A stretch of 64,000 nt of DNA, taken from assembly GCA_949825025.1 (NCBI GenBank), contig OX463788.1, positions 26,669,036 through 26,733,035 on the forward strand. Direction: 5' to 3'. Every line of letters begins with the position of its first letter. Position 1 is the first letter of the stretch. A program made the translations under genes and the position numbers. This stretch comes from Siphlonurus alternatus (taxonomy: Eukaryota > Arthropoda > Insecta > Ephemeroptera > Siphlonuridae). The notes under the pieces were generated by a model, which saw only the letters and a program-made list of their open reading frames with translations, had not been told where the DNA came from and ran no database searches. Below, piece by piece: positions 1-10,437 of this stretch.

Positions 1-1587
1 ATAAGGTTATATCATTATAATCTTGGTTGTTCTGTAAAATTAAAATGACCAATAAAAAAATACGGGCTGTGATAATGACAAATTTGTATTTAATAAAATT
101 CAATGCATTCATTGCACCTTTCATTTTGTCTGAAATTTGTATCATAGATCGAAGCAAACTTTTGATCAATAATAGCAATTTGGAGCCTCATCACAAATAA
201 ATGGGAAGAGTAGTGGTAATTTTAGGTGAAGCAAAATTATTATTTTTATTCATTGTTAGTACAGTTAGTATATTTATTATTATGCCCGGTATACATAATA
301 TATGAATTTGGCCATAAACATTTTTTCAAGTTGACATTGTCCTCTTGGCTTTGATTTTAATATACATTTATTTCATAATTTCACTAAAATTGATCATGAT
401 ATTGTTAAAGTGATATTTTATGTCAAGTCATTTATTATACTATATAATATCTAATATCTCTCTCATACTAATATATTATGTATATAATATGCAAGTGTAT
501 AAATATATGATAGTGACGCAATTAAGAATTTAAAAATTGTAAATTATTTATTTCTATAATATATACTGCTGGCCTGAAAACGATATAGAGTATATAAATA
601 TATTTTAAATTATAATTGCAACACCCAATACTGCTAATTACTATAAAAAAAAAGTCTTATCGAAAATCGAAAGAGAATAAAAATTCTAAACGGATTCTTT
701 TTTTAATTTATTTTACATGTTAAAAAATTGTATATTTTGAATGTAAAAAATTAAGTAGCATGAACCACGTGTTCGCAAAAAGTATAAAATAAAAAATCAT
801 GATGCTTGAAGTGTACAACATTGTGGAAAATTATGGATCTGATTTTTTCCCTTTATACAGTGCTTATCACAATATATAGAACGACAAAATATTTGAAATT
901 ACGTCATTACACTCATTAGTAAGTAGGTCAGTTTGCTTATCTGCACTATATTTCTGTTGGTCTCCCTCTCGATCACTCTCACCTAATATATTATACATAT
1001 AATATAGTGTATACTCGCTCGCCTTCAGCTTACTTGTTAGTCTCTCTCTGTCAAAATAAAATCTAGCATTTGATAGGTCGTAAGCACGATAGAGAAAATA
1101 AAAAGCAAAACGGTGATAGACAAATTGCCCTACGTACTTTTTATTTACAGTGGAGACAAAGAATCTTTTGTTGTTCTATTTATTGTGATAGCCACTCTAC
1201 CATCTAAATAAATTATTATTATATTTGCATTGCATTTGTCCGCCAAGGACACCGATGATGTTATTGTTTTTTTTTTATTGCATACATGATTGTTCCTATA
1301 AGATGGAGGTGCACGATGAGGTAGCCTTCAGCAATGCTGACGTAACTCCAGCAAGAGGCGGTGCGCGCGGTTGGTGCGGTGCCTTACCTGCATCGGCCGC
1401 ATGGCAAACGCGTGGGAACCTCACCTTCTCCTCCTCTTCCTCCACCTTCACGAGAAGAAAAGGGAGAGAGAGGGCGTGTGGAGCCTCGGGCCTGAATACT
1501 TGATGATGATTTGACCACCTGAAACAACACACCGGACGGATAGACCCATGCAACGAGAAGGTTGGTTTACTGGATGGCTGCAGCCTG

Positions 1588-1591
<4 letters not shown>
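1..1591. other. AT-rich non-coding DNA
   Basis: No gene recognised on either strand. A GC-richer patch at about 1290-1550 gives short open frames on both strands, but they have no recognisable domain and low-complexity composition. Confidence 0.6.

Positions 1592-1639
<48 letters not shown>
1592..1639. repeat. (TA)n microsatellite
   Basis: Uninterrupted alternating TA dinucleotides. The surrounding open frame is an artefact of the repeat. Confidence 0.95.
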
Positions 1640-1645
<6 letters not shown>

Positions 1646-3837
1646 ATAGTTAAAATTTATGAAATATCCATTTTATTGTACTATACTGTGTCACTGTGTG
1701 TAATACATCTGTGCAAAGAAAACAATAAAAAATCCATCAATATAGCGAAATGTAAACAAAATAGAACATCATATTAAATGCTAATTTAGTAAATGTTAGT
1801 ATGTTAGCTCGATATTTTTAAGATATACTTTAATATACTATACTGCCATGATTTTTATTTACTAAATTCGCTTAAATTAGTGTTTTATATTACTATACAT
1901 ATTGTACAAAAACAAAACAAAAAAACACTATGACCATTTGCACAAAAGTTTAAGTAAAAGATCTTCAAGTGCTGTCTTATAAAGTTGATTGCGCTGACGT
2001 CATGCCCCTGTAAGTTAGGCTGCCCTATGGAGGAACAAGATACACAGACTAAAATATAAACAAATAACATATTATTTTTTTTCACTTTATTAAACAAAAT
2101 AAATCAGGTTTAAAAAATTGTAAAAATACACCAGTTAACGATAGAAGCATAAAAAAATCGCATCATTAAAGAACAATCAAAACTATTTTACTTCATTTTT
2201 TTTTTTTTTGTCATTTCTCCTATCTATAATACCATAGTAGTTGGACCTCCACTTTCTCTTTTCTGTCCTCCTGACCGTCCGTATACCAGCTATGCTATTT
2301 TCCCTGGTAAATAAAATCAGCAAACAACTCTTATAGAATAAAGTATAAACTTGTTGCTTATAGCAGGTGACATAACGCCTGTTATTGATTATCATCATAA
2401 GATGTTGAATTAACAGTGCATTTAAAAAAGTATTTGTATTACACAGAATCGTGAGGTATTTGTACATTATAGTGCTTATAATATAAATAATATTGCTAAT
2501 ATCTGTAATAAGACTAAAATAAGAAACAAATATTCTATACTGTATTATAAAAATTAACATGTATATGATAATGAATTTATATTACTAGAGTTATTTATCT
2601 TAAATTAATGCTAAATTAATTAATAAATTAATTAATTAGGAAATTTTCAATTACATTTGAAACATAATTTATTATGACATAAATATAACATAAATAATAT
2701 TGAACTGCATTACTACAGTAAAAATGTTATTCATCTAGAATGAGTGAATAAAGATGAAATCATTTATACTTTATATTACTAGTAACATCTCATATATCCT
2801 TCTCTTTATAATGTGGTGGTTGTTCACTTTGTGTATGGGCATTTGCCTTTTTCTGCCACCAATTGGGTTATTTTTGTTTCCTCCCAAATATGTAATTTGT
2901 TGACCCAATGAACAATTCTTATTATTATTATAATGTATAAAAATCAATTTTAGGTTTTAAATTCTACTAACTTAACGTCATTAATAATTGTTGATTCCTA
3001 TTCAAGTTTTTTAAATCAAGAAGATTGTATATTTATATCTAGTTTCGGGCCTAAAAAAATATAATTTTCTTCTTGTTTACATGCATTTTTTCTAAATTAC
3101 TCGCATAATTTCGAAGTGTTTTGAAAAACAATGCATAACAGACAAAAAGATCAAGTGTGAAAGCGAAGCTCAAAGAGACTGAATATTATATACGACGCGT
3201 AAATAAAGAAACAGCTTGCACAGTGCGGCTCACACTGTGTTTGCACCTACTTTACTTACTGCTAGATAAGATATAATATATACATATATTCACACTAATG
3301 GAAGCATGAACTCACTACTTGATAACCTATATTATATATTCATATATTCATATATATAAATAAAATGAAAGCGAGTCAGACAAGACCTCAAATGACAATG
3401 TATATATATATATATTTATATATTATATGGTAAAGTATTTACCAGCTTGCATTTTTATTTTATTTTATTATATTTCCCTCATGATTACATAAATAACAAG
3501 TCAGAGGCAGGAAATTCACAAACAATCCAATAAGAACAAACTACTTCCCGAAGGTTGTGCAGTGAATCCCTGTAAACACAAAAATAAGGAAATAAACAAT
3601 TAAACAATTGCATGCTTCCCTTTCAAATTGACACATTTAGTATAATAGGTCCGAATTCGGACAGTGCGAAAAAAAGTGACCAAAACTAGTTTTGGTTTTG
3701 TATTTTGACCAAAACCTTAAATGAACAAATATTTCGTCTTTTGGTCATTTAAATTTGATCGAAACTAGTTTTATTTAAATAAGAAAAAAAAAAACTAATA
3801 AAAGCTCGCCTTAAAAAAATATAAGGCTTTTGTCAAT
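1640..3837. other. AT-rich non-coding DNA
   Basis: No recognisable gene. A minus-strand frame at 2183-2560 is hydrophobic and lysine-rich with no known motif. A short segment at about 3362-3400 recurs, with one mismatch, at about 6152-6190. Confidence 0.55.
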
Positions 3838-4340
3838 AGAAATTTGCTAAACCAAATTGATTTGAAATATTCCTTAAACGGTGCTTTAGATGGTAAATAT
3901 TGTTTACGCCCCCTTGACATAATCTCTGTTGATGAAAGAGCTGCCAATTATGGCAGAGGTAGCAAACAAGGGTTGTTGGGTTGTTGTTCATTCCTCTTTT
4001 TGCTAGCTCAGAGGCTCATCAAAAAGGCTTGTCATGCTTGGAACAATTTACCCCTTTGTATTAGATCTCTTAATGGCTCCTTGTTTTTTTCAAAATTAAA
4101 TGCTTAGTTATTGAGTCATTCACTGTAAATAGTTCTGTTTATTGACTTTCGTGTTTTATACGACGTTAAATTATTATAATTATTTACGTGCATGTTTTTA
4201 TATTGTTATGTTTTCCTCAGTATTATTATTTTAATCCTTAAAAGGGATACTATTCGCAACCCCGTTGTGTTTTGTTCTTTAAAGGATTGTTAGTATCACC
4301 TGCCAACTAGCTGTTATGTTATGTAACATGTGGGAAATAT
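3838..4340 (+). pseudogene. LINE reverse transcriptase C-terminal remnant and 3' UTR
   Basis: The open frame ending at 4107 contains a segment of the form AWNNLPLCIRSL...FFSKL. Its spacing matches the extreme C-terminus of Jockey/CR1-type LINE ORF2 proteins, which usually end with a 'WN.LP..IR......FK..L' block. The catalytic RT core is absent, so this is a 5'-truncated copy. The following 230 bases run directly into a pure AAAT array, as expected for a LINE 3' UTR and microsatellite tail. The assignment rests on a short C-terminal motif and tail structure, so it is moderate. Confidence 0.5.
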
Positions 4341-4342
4341 AA

Positions 4343-4425
<83 letters not shown>

Positions 4426-4466
4426 ACAAATAAATAAATAAATAAATAAACATATTAACAAACAAA

Positions 4467-4561
<95 letters not shown>

Positions 4562-4562
4562 A
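4341..4562 (+). repeat. (AAAT)n array, probable LINE tail
   Basis: About 55 tandem AAAT units with a few imperfect units near 4425-4465. It directly follows a LINE C-terminal remnant and 3' UTR, so it is probably an expanded LINE tail. The long LFIY-rich open frames on the minus strand are translations of this repeat and are not proteins. Confidence 0.9.
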
Positions 4563-4715
4563 GTAAACATCTGGGCGTTTTCCTGTAAGCAGGCAACCCA
4601 ACAATCTCGTGGCACTGCCCTTATAATTATATGGTTGAGGTGCATTTCTAAAACTATATAATATGTAATAAATATCAATGAATAATAATTAAAAATTATG
4701 AATTATTTATAATGC

Positions 4716-5330
4716 AATAGAGTATTGACCTCAAAATGTTTTATTGCAAAAATGGATAGAGCTGGGTTGCAAAGGTATGCCACTCTGATTTTTGTCAGAT
4801 TTTTTAGAGACCGGAAAGTATTGCTTAATTTTTTTTATCAAGGTCAGGTCCTATCCTTTTATTAAGAGAGGCGTCCATAAGCGTCACTTTCTCTGTATTT
4901 TCTATATTTTTTTTTTTAAAAATAGTTTCCGGACTGCAAAAAATATTAAGGGTAAGGTAACGCCACCAATGTTAAAAAAAATCCCTCTCACAAAAATTCT
5001 GAAAAAAATTTAAAATGTTCTCCTCTACACCCCCTATCAGTAGCTAAAATATCAGGTATACAAATACGATCTAGTTTTTGAGTTATGAATTTTTAAAGTT
5101 GACCAATTTAACATGGGAGTTTCATTTCTCCATGTTAAAGTAGTCAACTTTAAAATTTTATAACTCAAAAACTAGATCGTATATGTATACCTGATATTTT
5201 AGGTACTGATAGGGGGTGTAGAGGAGAACATTTTAAATTTTTTTCAGAATTTTTGTGAGAGGGATTTTTTTTAACATTGGTGGCGTTACCTTACCCTTAA
5301 ACAAATCGGAGTAGCATAGCTTTGCGTCTT
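4716..5330. mobile_element. Foldback MITE, GAGTAYCGACCTC family, copy A
   Basis: The left end reads AATAGAGTATTGACCTC and is followed by the family's 'ATGGATAGAG...GCAAAG' and 'CAGATTTTTTAGAGACCGG' blocks. The right half survives only to about 5330 (AGTAGCATAGCTTTGC). The element is split by a TTAA-flanked insertion at 4950-5296. It is the first of about nine related copies in the window. Confidence 0.75.
4950..5296. mobile_element. piggyBac-like palindromic MITE with TTAA target duplication
   Basis: A 347-bp near-perfect palindrome starting GGGTAAGGTAACGCCACC and ending with its complement. It is flanked by TTAA at 4946-4949 and 5297-5300. A TTAA duplication is the signature of piggyBac-superfamily insertion. 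There is no transposase ORF, so it is non-autonomous. It sits inside an older foldback element, whose two halves are separated at this point. Confidence 0.8.
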
Positions 5331-7170
5331 AATTTTTAAAAATTTAAAAAACTTTTGATGAGCCTAAAAAATTCAATGCGAAAGTGATTAAGTTAATTAA
5401 CCTGTCTTAATTACGTGATGCTCTTAAAACTCAGCTTGCATCATGCATTCTTAGTTTATTATGTTATTACATATATAAAACTTAACAAGATCCATGTTGT
5501 ATTGTGATTTAATCAAGTGCTGTATATTGCCTAATGATCAAATAAATATTTCTAATTTTTTAGCCTTAAGTCACTACCCGGGGTGGAAACGACCCTTATA
5601 TAATTCAATGTTGATAAAATGAAACGAGTATAATATAAGGCACTGTTTTATGTATATTTTTGTGTGAATATAAAATAATTGAATTAATTAATATAATTAT
5701 ATTTGTAAATTGACCCTCATTATTACGTTTGATGTTTAACCAATTTAAGGATCTCTTTCAAATAATTGTTATACTATCTTGTACTAAAAACTATACATTC
5801 TTCTTCTTGATTCGTTTTGAGAATAGGTCGTATTCATACAACCATGCACCCAAGCTCCTATAAAAAGATAACAACTACACAGCAATAACAGCTATTTCAG
5901 CTTTCAATTTGTGCGTATATAGCTGATCAAACTTTGTACGTATTATATATATACTGATTGTTTATAATAATAATTATAATAATAGCATTGAGCTAATCCT
6001 TTTACGCTCAGCGGGATATATATATAATATATAAAACGTTGCTACTTGTATTACACACATAAGTTGTTTTCCCATATAATTTATGACGTGTTATTTCTTG
6101 TTATTTGTCGGTACAAAAGGATGGACGAAGATCTAGCTATATTGCATTGCAGAAATGAAAGCCAGTCAGACAAGACCTCAAATGACAATGTTTATCGCTT
6201 ACGCGCAATAAAACTTGAATTAGGAATAAAAAAATTATCATGACAAAAGAACTTGGTGTACAGAAAAGAAGTTATGATTTATATCAAGATTAATATATAT
6301 ATTTTTTTTTAACTGTTGAGTATTTTTTATGTGACAAACAGGTGTGGTAAGCTTTAAACCATATTACTCTGCGCCTGGTTCGAGATGCTTATTTTGAGTA
6401 AGATAGAATAGACTGAAACATTTTTGAGAGTTTTGAGCCTCATATCTTACATTACATTACGTAGTCATCACACAACGCGATCTAAATTGCAGCAATAGTG
6501 AGCTACAATATAGAATGATGTTATAATTGAAATTAAATTATTAATGATGGGTTTATCATCTCGAGTCTAATTGGTAAACTAAAAACATAATTATATAATA
6601 AAACTGATTGCGCTGTAACAATTTTAAGGGTTTTATGCATAATGAACATTTTATTTATTTTTATTTATTTATTTCACCCAATTCATTTAGACAAAACAAA
6701 GGTTAAAACTGGGTGAGGATAACGTACAAAGCGTAAAAACACTATATCACATAAGTGGTAGTTATCCTATTACTTAATTAATACACATTATTAAACCAAT
6801 AAGGTTAAGTCAAATTTATTACATAATAACAAATAATTACTAAAGAGATAAATACTGAGTGATAGTTAATGTACGTGCTCCAATTCAAAATTTTCATGAG
6901 CATGTGTGATGTGGAAGAATTGATTTAACTTAATATATAAAATATTATGCAAACGAGTACAGTACTGTGCTTTAAGCTATCATACCTGACATTTTTTTGT
7001 TTTTTTTTTAATATTCTGCTTCGTTTTCTCTCTACGACAAGGTAATGAATCGGTAGACCACAAATCTTCAACATTTTGTCTCGCTTTTCAACTCTCTTGA
7101 CAAGAGCTTTCAGAATCTTTATCGATACTTAACCTTGCTCTCCGGTATACGCGGTTCTCAGGTCGGCCGC

Positions 7171-7172
<2 letters not shown>
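5331..7172. other. AT-rich non-coding DNA with a possible LINE 3' end
   Basis: No gene is recognised. Around 6648-6680 there is a TTTA-rich tract leading into about 280 bases of less simple sequence, which could be the 3' end of a minus-strand LINE or SINE; this is weak. The frame at 6046-6243 has no known domain, although it contains the second copy of the short repeat first seen near 3362. Confidence 0.4.
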
Positions 7173-7243
<71 letters not shown>

Positions 7244-7254
7244 CATATATATAG
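7173..7254. repeat. (TA)n microsatellite
   Basis: TA dinucleotides with small TACATA interruptions near 7239-7246, just outside the large palindromic element. Confidence 0.9.
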
Positions 7255-7322
7255 TTGTTATTAAATTATGCCCCATCTTCACTCGGGTTCCAAAAGACTC
7301 AAGTAGAGTTAAAATAGGAATC

Positions 7323-7850
7323 ACAGCCCAGCGGGAGCACGGGGTGCACAGGGAGCAAAAGGAGCAATCCCAGCCTGCTCACGGGGAGCAACTGAGGAGC
7401 TCCCTCCTTGCTCCTCCAGACACTGCTCCTCCTCATGTAGACCCCGTGAAAGGGTTTTAGGGGTGTGCAAGTCGCAATGGGAGCCCCAGAGCCCTAGCCC
7501 AGCAGGGTCACGCGGAGCCAAGGAGAAAAACGAGCTAGCTCAGCAGTTTCACGGGGAGCAATAGAGCAGCTCTCTCTTTGCCCTTCCATGTGTTTCTCCT
7601 CTTCATGTAGACCCCGTGAAAGGGCTTTAGGGGTGTCCGAGTCGCAAAGGGAACCCCAGAGCTAAGGCTGTGTCACGGGGAGAAAACGAGCACTTCTCGG
7701 TTCTCGCGGTGGGCAGGCAAGCGGCTATGACGGACGAGCGAGCGAGCGGGCAGGCAGGCGGACGGGAGGGGGAGGGGAAGGAATGAACTACCTGGCGACT
7801 CACGAACGTGTTCGTACACGCACAAAGTCACACCTGGGATAACTATTGTA
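7323..7850 (+). repeat. Left GC-rich terminal inverted repeat
   Basis: This is the inverted partner of 18520-19053 with only small differences. It contains internal subrepeats: the block beginning CCCCGTGAAAGGGTTTTAGG recurs with minor changes about 170 bp further in. Open frames inside it are mirrored in the other arm and have no coding features. Confidence 0.85.
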
Positions 7851-8034
7851 ATTCGGGAGTTCCCTTTTGCATGCAGTTCCACTATTTTAGTTCCCTTTTG
7901 CATGCAGTTCCACTATTTTAGTTCCCTTTTGCATGCAGTTCCACTATTTTAGTTCCCTTTTGCATGCAGTTCCACTATTTTAGTTCCCTTTTGCATGCAG
8001 TTCCACTATTTTAGTTCCCTTTTGCATGCAGTTC
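7851..8034 (+). repeat. 31-bp tandem repeats, left arm (about 6 copies)
   Basis: Each unit contains TTTTGCATGCAGTTCCACTA around the palindrome TGCATGCA. The same unit occurs about 24 times in inverted orientation in the right arm. Adjacent units have no spacers, so this is not a CRISPR array. Its subterminal position suggests protein-binding iterons or simple array expansion. Confidence 0.85.
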
Positions 8035-8036
8035 AA

Positions 8037-8212
8037 CACTATCCTATGTTGATGCTACGAGTAAACCATATTCTTACTTACTTTGTGATTTGAAACAGAA
8101 CACTTCTGAAGCATTCAGGTATAGGGCAAACATATTTCCTGGGGAGACAAACTATGTATACGTTCCAAAAAATGCCAGCCCTGAGATTAGACAGTACTTC
8201 TACTATAAATAG
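8037..8212 (+). pseudogene. Polinton-type packaging ATPase, C-terminal fragment
   Basis: The translation matches the last ~57 residues of the ATPase encoded on the minus strand in the right arm (16457-17044), ending at the same TAG. Upstream it joins abruptly to the 31-bp repeats, so the zinc fingers, Walker A and Walker B parts are gone from this arm. It cannot be functional. Confidence 0.85.
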
Positions 8213-8389
8213 ATTAGTATGTTGCTGTTTGTTCTTCTTCATTTGTAGTTATGGAGTCGTTAAGAGACAAAGGGGCTATGCTGTAAAAGCTTAATCAACA
8301 TAGGTGTTATGGAGAAAACGTATGGAACCGAAAAGCATTTTCCTTACATTTCTTGAATGGATCTGAAACATGTTGTATATTGGCATTGA

Positions 8390-9597
8390 CCCAGTGACCA
8401 CATGGACATCCCGGGGACCTTGCGAACATCCCCGCAAGATCCCCCAACATCCCTGAACGTTTTACGTGCTAGTTTTCGAAACCCTTTAACTTTAAACATG
8501 TTTTCGATGTTCTAAAAAAGGTTTTAGCTACACTTCGAAAATAAATTTCTGAGTTTTTTAATATTTTTTTGAAAGTCTCTCAGAACATCCCCTGGGGATG
8601 CAACACGGCTGTCCCTTGAACATCCCCGGGGGACTTTGAAAATACCTTTTATTCAATGTTTTCATTAAAATCATAATATGTGCTGTTCAATATTATGTAC
8701 TGATTTTAAAAATATACAAATATAGTTAATATTATTTAAAATATTATATGAAAATATTAATATTTAAAATAAGACGGGAAATTTTACTTAATATTAAAGT
8801 GCGTTATTTGCACTGAAAAATAATTTTTTTTAATAAAATATCCTCGTAGAAAAAAATATATATGAAAAATAAACAAGGTCCCATCAAAGTCCCCCGGGGA
8901 TTTTAGAGGGACCCTTGAACGTCCCACAAATGTCCTCGGAGGGACCTTTAAAAAATTATAAAAAAATAAAAATATTTTTTTTTAATGTCGAAGTTTGTTA
9001 ACAATTAGAGATGCATTTGAGCGTTGCAATTTGTAATTAATTAATGTATAAACATGTTTTTATTAAAATTATATAAAATTAAAAATTTTATTTAAATTTA
9101 TTTTTAAAAAATTTAAATCTCAATATATTTAATGTTGTATTAAATAATAACAATCTCCCAAAGTACCAGTTTGCTTAAAAAAATAAAAAAAAGCAACTTC
9201 GCTCGTAATATTAAAATATTATACAACACCCAAAACTTTACAATTTACATACCCAAATAAACCACACATTAGTAACGAAGAGCAATATCCAAGTGGTCTA
9301 CGACGTCGTCTATCAACCAAAAGGTCCGAGTTCGAATCCCGATGGACCCAAATTTTTTATTTGGTAATTTTGTAGTCCTCATTCTAAAAGACCCTAAACT
9401 TCTTTAATATAAATTTTAAGATGAATTAATATATAATTGGCAAGTGAAATTTAGGGAACATCCCCGAGGGATGTCCACAGGACGTCCGCGGGGACGTCCT
9501 TTTTTGATGGACATGGGGGATGTCCTTGGGGACGTCCAATGGGGACCTTAGAGGGATGTCCCCGGGGCGTCCCGGGGACGTCCATGTGGTCACTGGG
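8390..9597. mobile_element. Nested TIR element with GGGGAC subterminal repeats
   Basis: The ends are CCCAGTGACCACATGGAC and its inverted complement, and the element is 1208 bp long. The uninterrupted sequence in the opposite arm (complement of about 16262-16310) gives the empty site. Comparison shows a 2-bp GA duplication at 8388-8389 and 9598-9599. Many CATCCCCGGGGAC-like motifs lie near both ends. There is no transposase ORF. The superfamily is not assigned: TIR plus 2-bp non-TA duplication is unusual. Confidence 0.8.
9283..9352 (+). other. tRNA-like sequence (Pol III box A/B) inside the nested element
   Basis: TCCAAGTGGTCTA resembles a box A, and GAGTTCGAATCCCGATGG contains a near-consensus box B, at roughly tRNA spacing. 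The T-stem pairs poorly and no clean acceptor stem is visible, so this is a decayed tRNA or tRNA-derived SINE piece and not a functional tRNA gene. Confidence 0.35.
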
Positions 9598-10035
9598 GAA
9601 CTACCTTCATTTATATGTATGTAAGAACTTTCCACACAAATCATTGTGTCAGTTGAACTTTAGCTGAAGAAATATGTGTTGAGGAATTTGAATATTATGA
9701 AGCCTATGTAATTTACATTATACAATATTTTATGTATATTTATTTAAATATATAACTTGAACGTGTTCATAACACCTATTGAGGGAATGTAACGCGTAAG
9801 AAGTAGAAAGTGTCATGAATACACTTTATCGTATAGTTATGAAAAACTGTACATATATATGTGTTATATATGCCAACTGGGGAACCCTACACATAAAACA
9901 AGGGTAACGCGCTGTGCACACTACCTCTAAGGTGGTGCGGAAATGTGTGCTTTAATTATAAAACAAAATGGAAACACCAACTTACGTACAAATAAAAACT
10001 AACATAGCAAAAATCGCATGTACACGGTAACTAAA

Positions 10036-10130
10036 AGAGTAGAACTGCATGCAAACAGGAACTAAAATAGTGGAACTGCATGCAAAAGGGAACTAAAATG
10101 GTGGAACTGCATGCGAAAATGGGGACTAAA
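10036..10130 (+). repeat. Diverged 31-bp repeat units, inner left arm
   Basis: About three degenerate units containing GTGGAACTGCATGC. They are inverted relative to the outer left array and mirrored at 15772-15846 in the right arm. Confidence 0.7.
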
Positions 10131-10437
10131 AGAGTATACATTACATTAAATCCCTTTAAATGGGAATTAGGAGAGTGGCAATTGTGTGTAACAAGGTACA
10201 TAATTGATGTACTTAAATAGAGGAAGAATAACAATGTTTATTTATTTATTTATTTATTTCTCATGTGGCTGTACATAATACAACATAGAGACAAAAACAC
10301 TTAAAAATACCTTAAAAATTAAACATGAAACAGTATTAAATGCACTTAGAATTATCAATAAAAATTAAAACAGACATTAAATAAACATCTATACACATAT
10401 ATAAATCATGATAATACATCATAGTAGCATTGATCCA

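Noticed and set aside
1225..1553. Overlapping frames on both strands in a GC-richer patch
   Set aside because: No recognisable motif, low complexity and no sign of splice or regulatory structure.
2183..2560. 125-residue minus-strand frame
   Set aside because: Hydrophobic AT-rich translation without a known motif; it could arise by chance in AT-rich DNA.
4279..4678. LFIY-repeat proteins on the minus strand
   Set aside because: They are translations of the (AAAT)n microsatellite in two frames.
7321..7903. Two minus-strand proteins in the left terminal repeat
   Set aside because: They occur identically, inverted, in the right terminal repeat, have simple composition and no domain. Conservation reflects the repeat.
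9283..9352. Functional tRNA gene
   Set aside because: Only the promoter boxes are recognisable. Stems do not pair well enough for a working tRNA.
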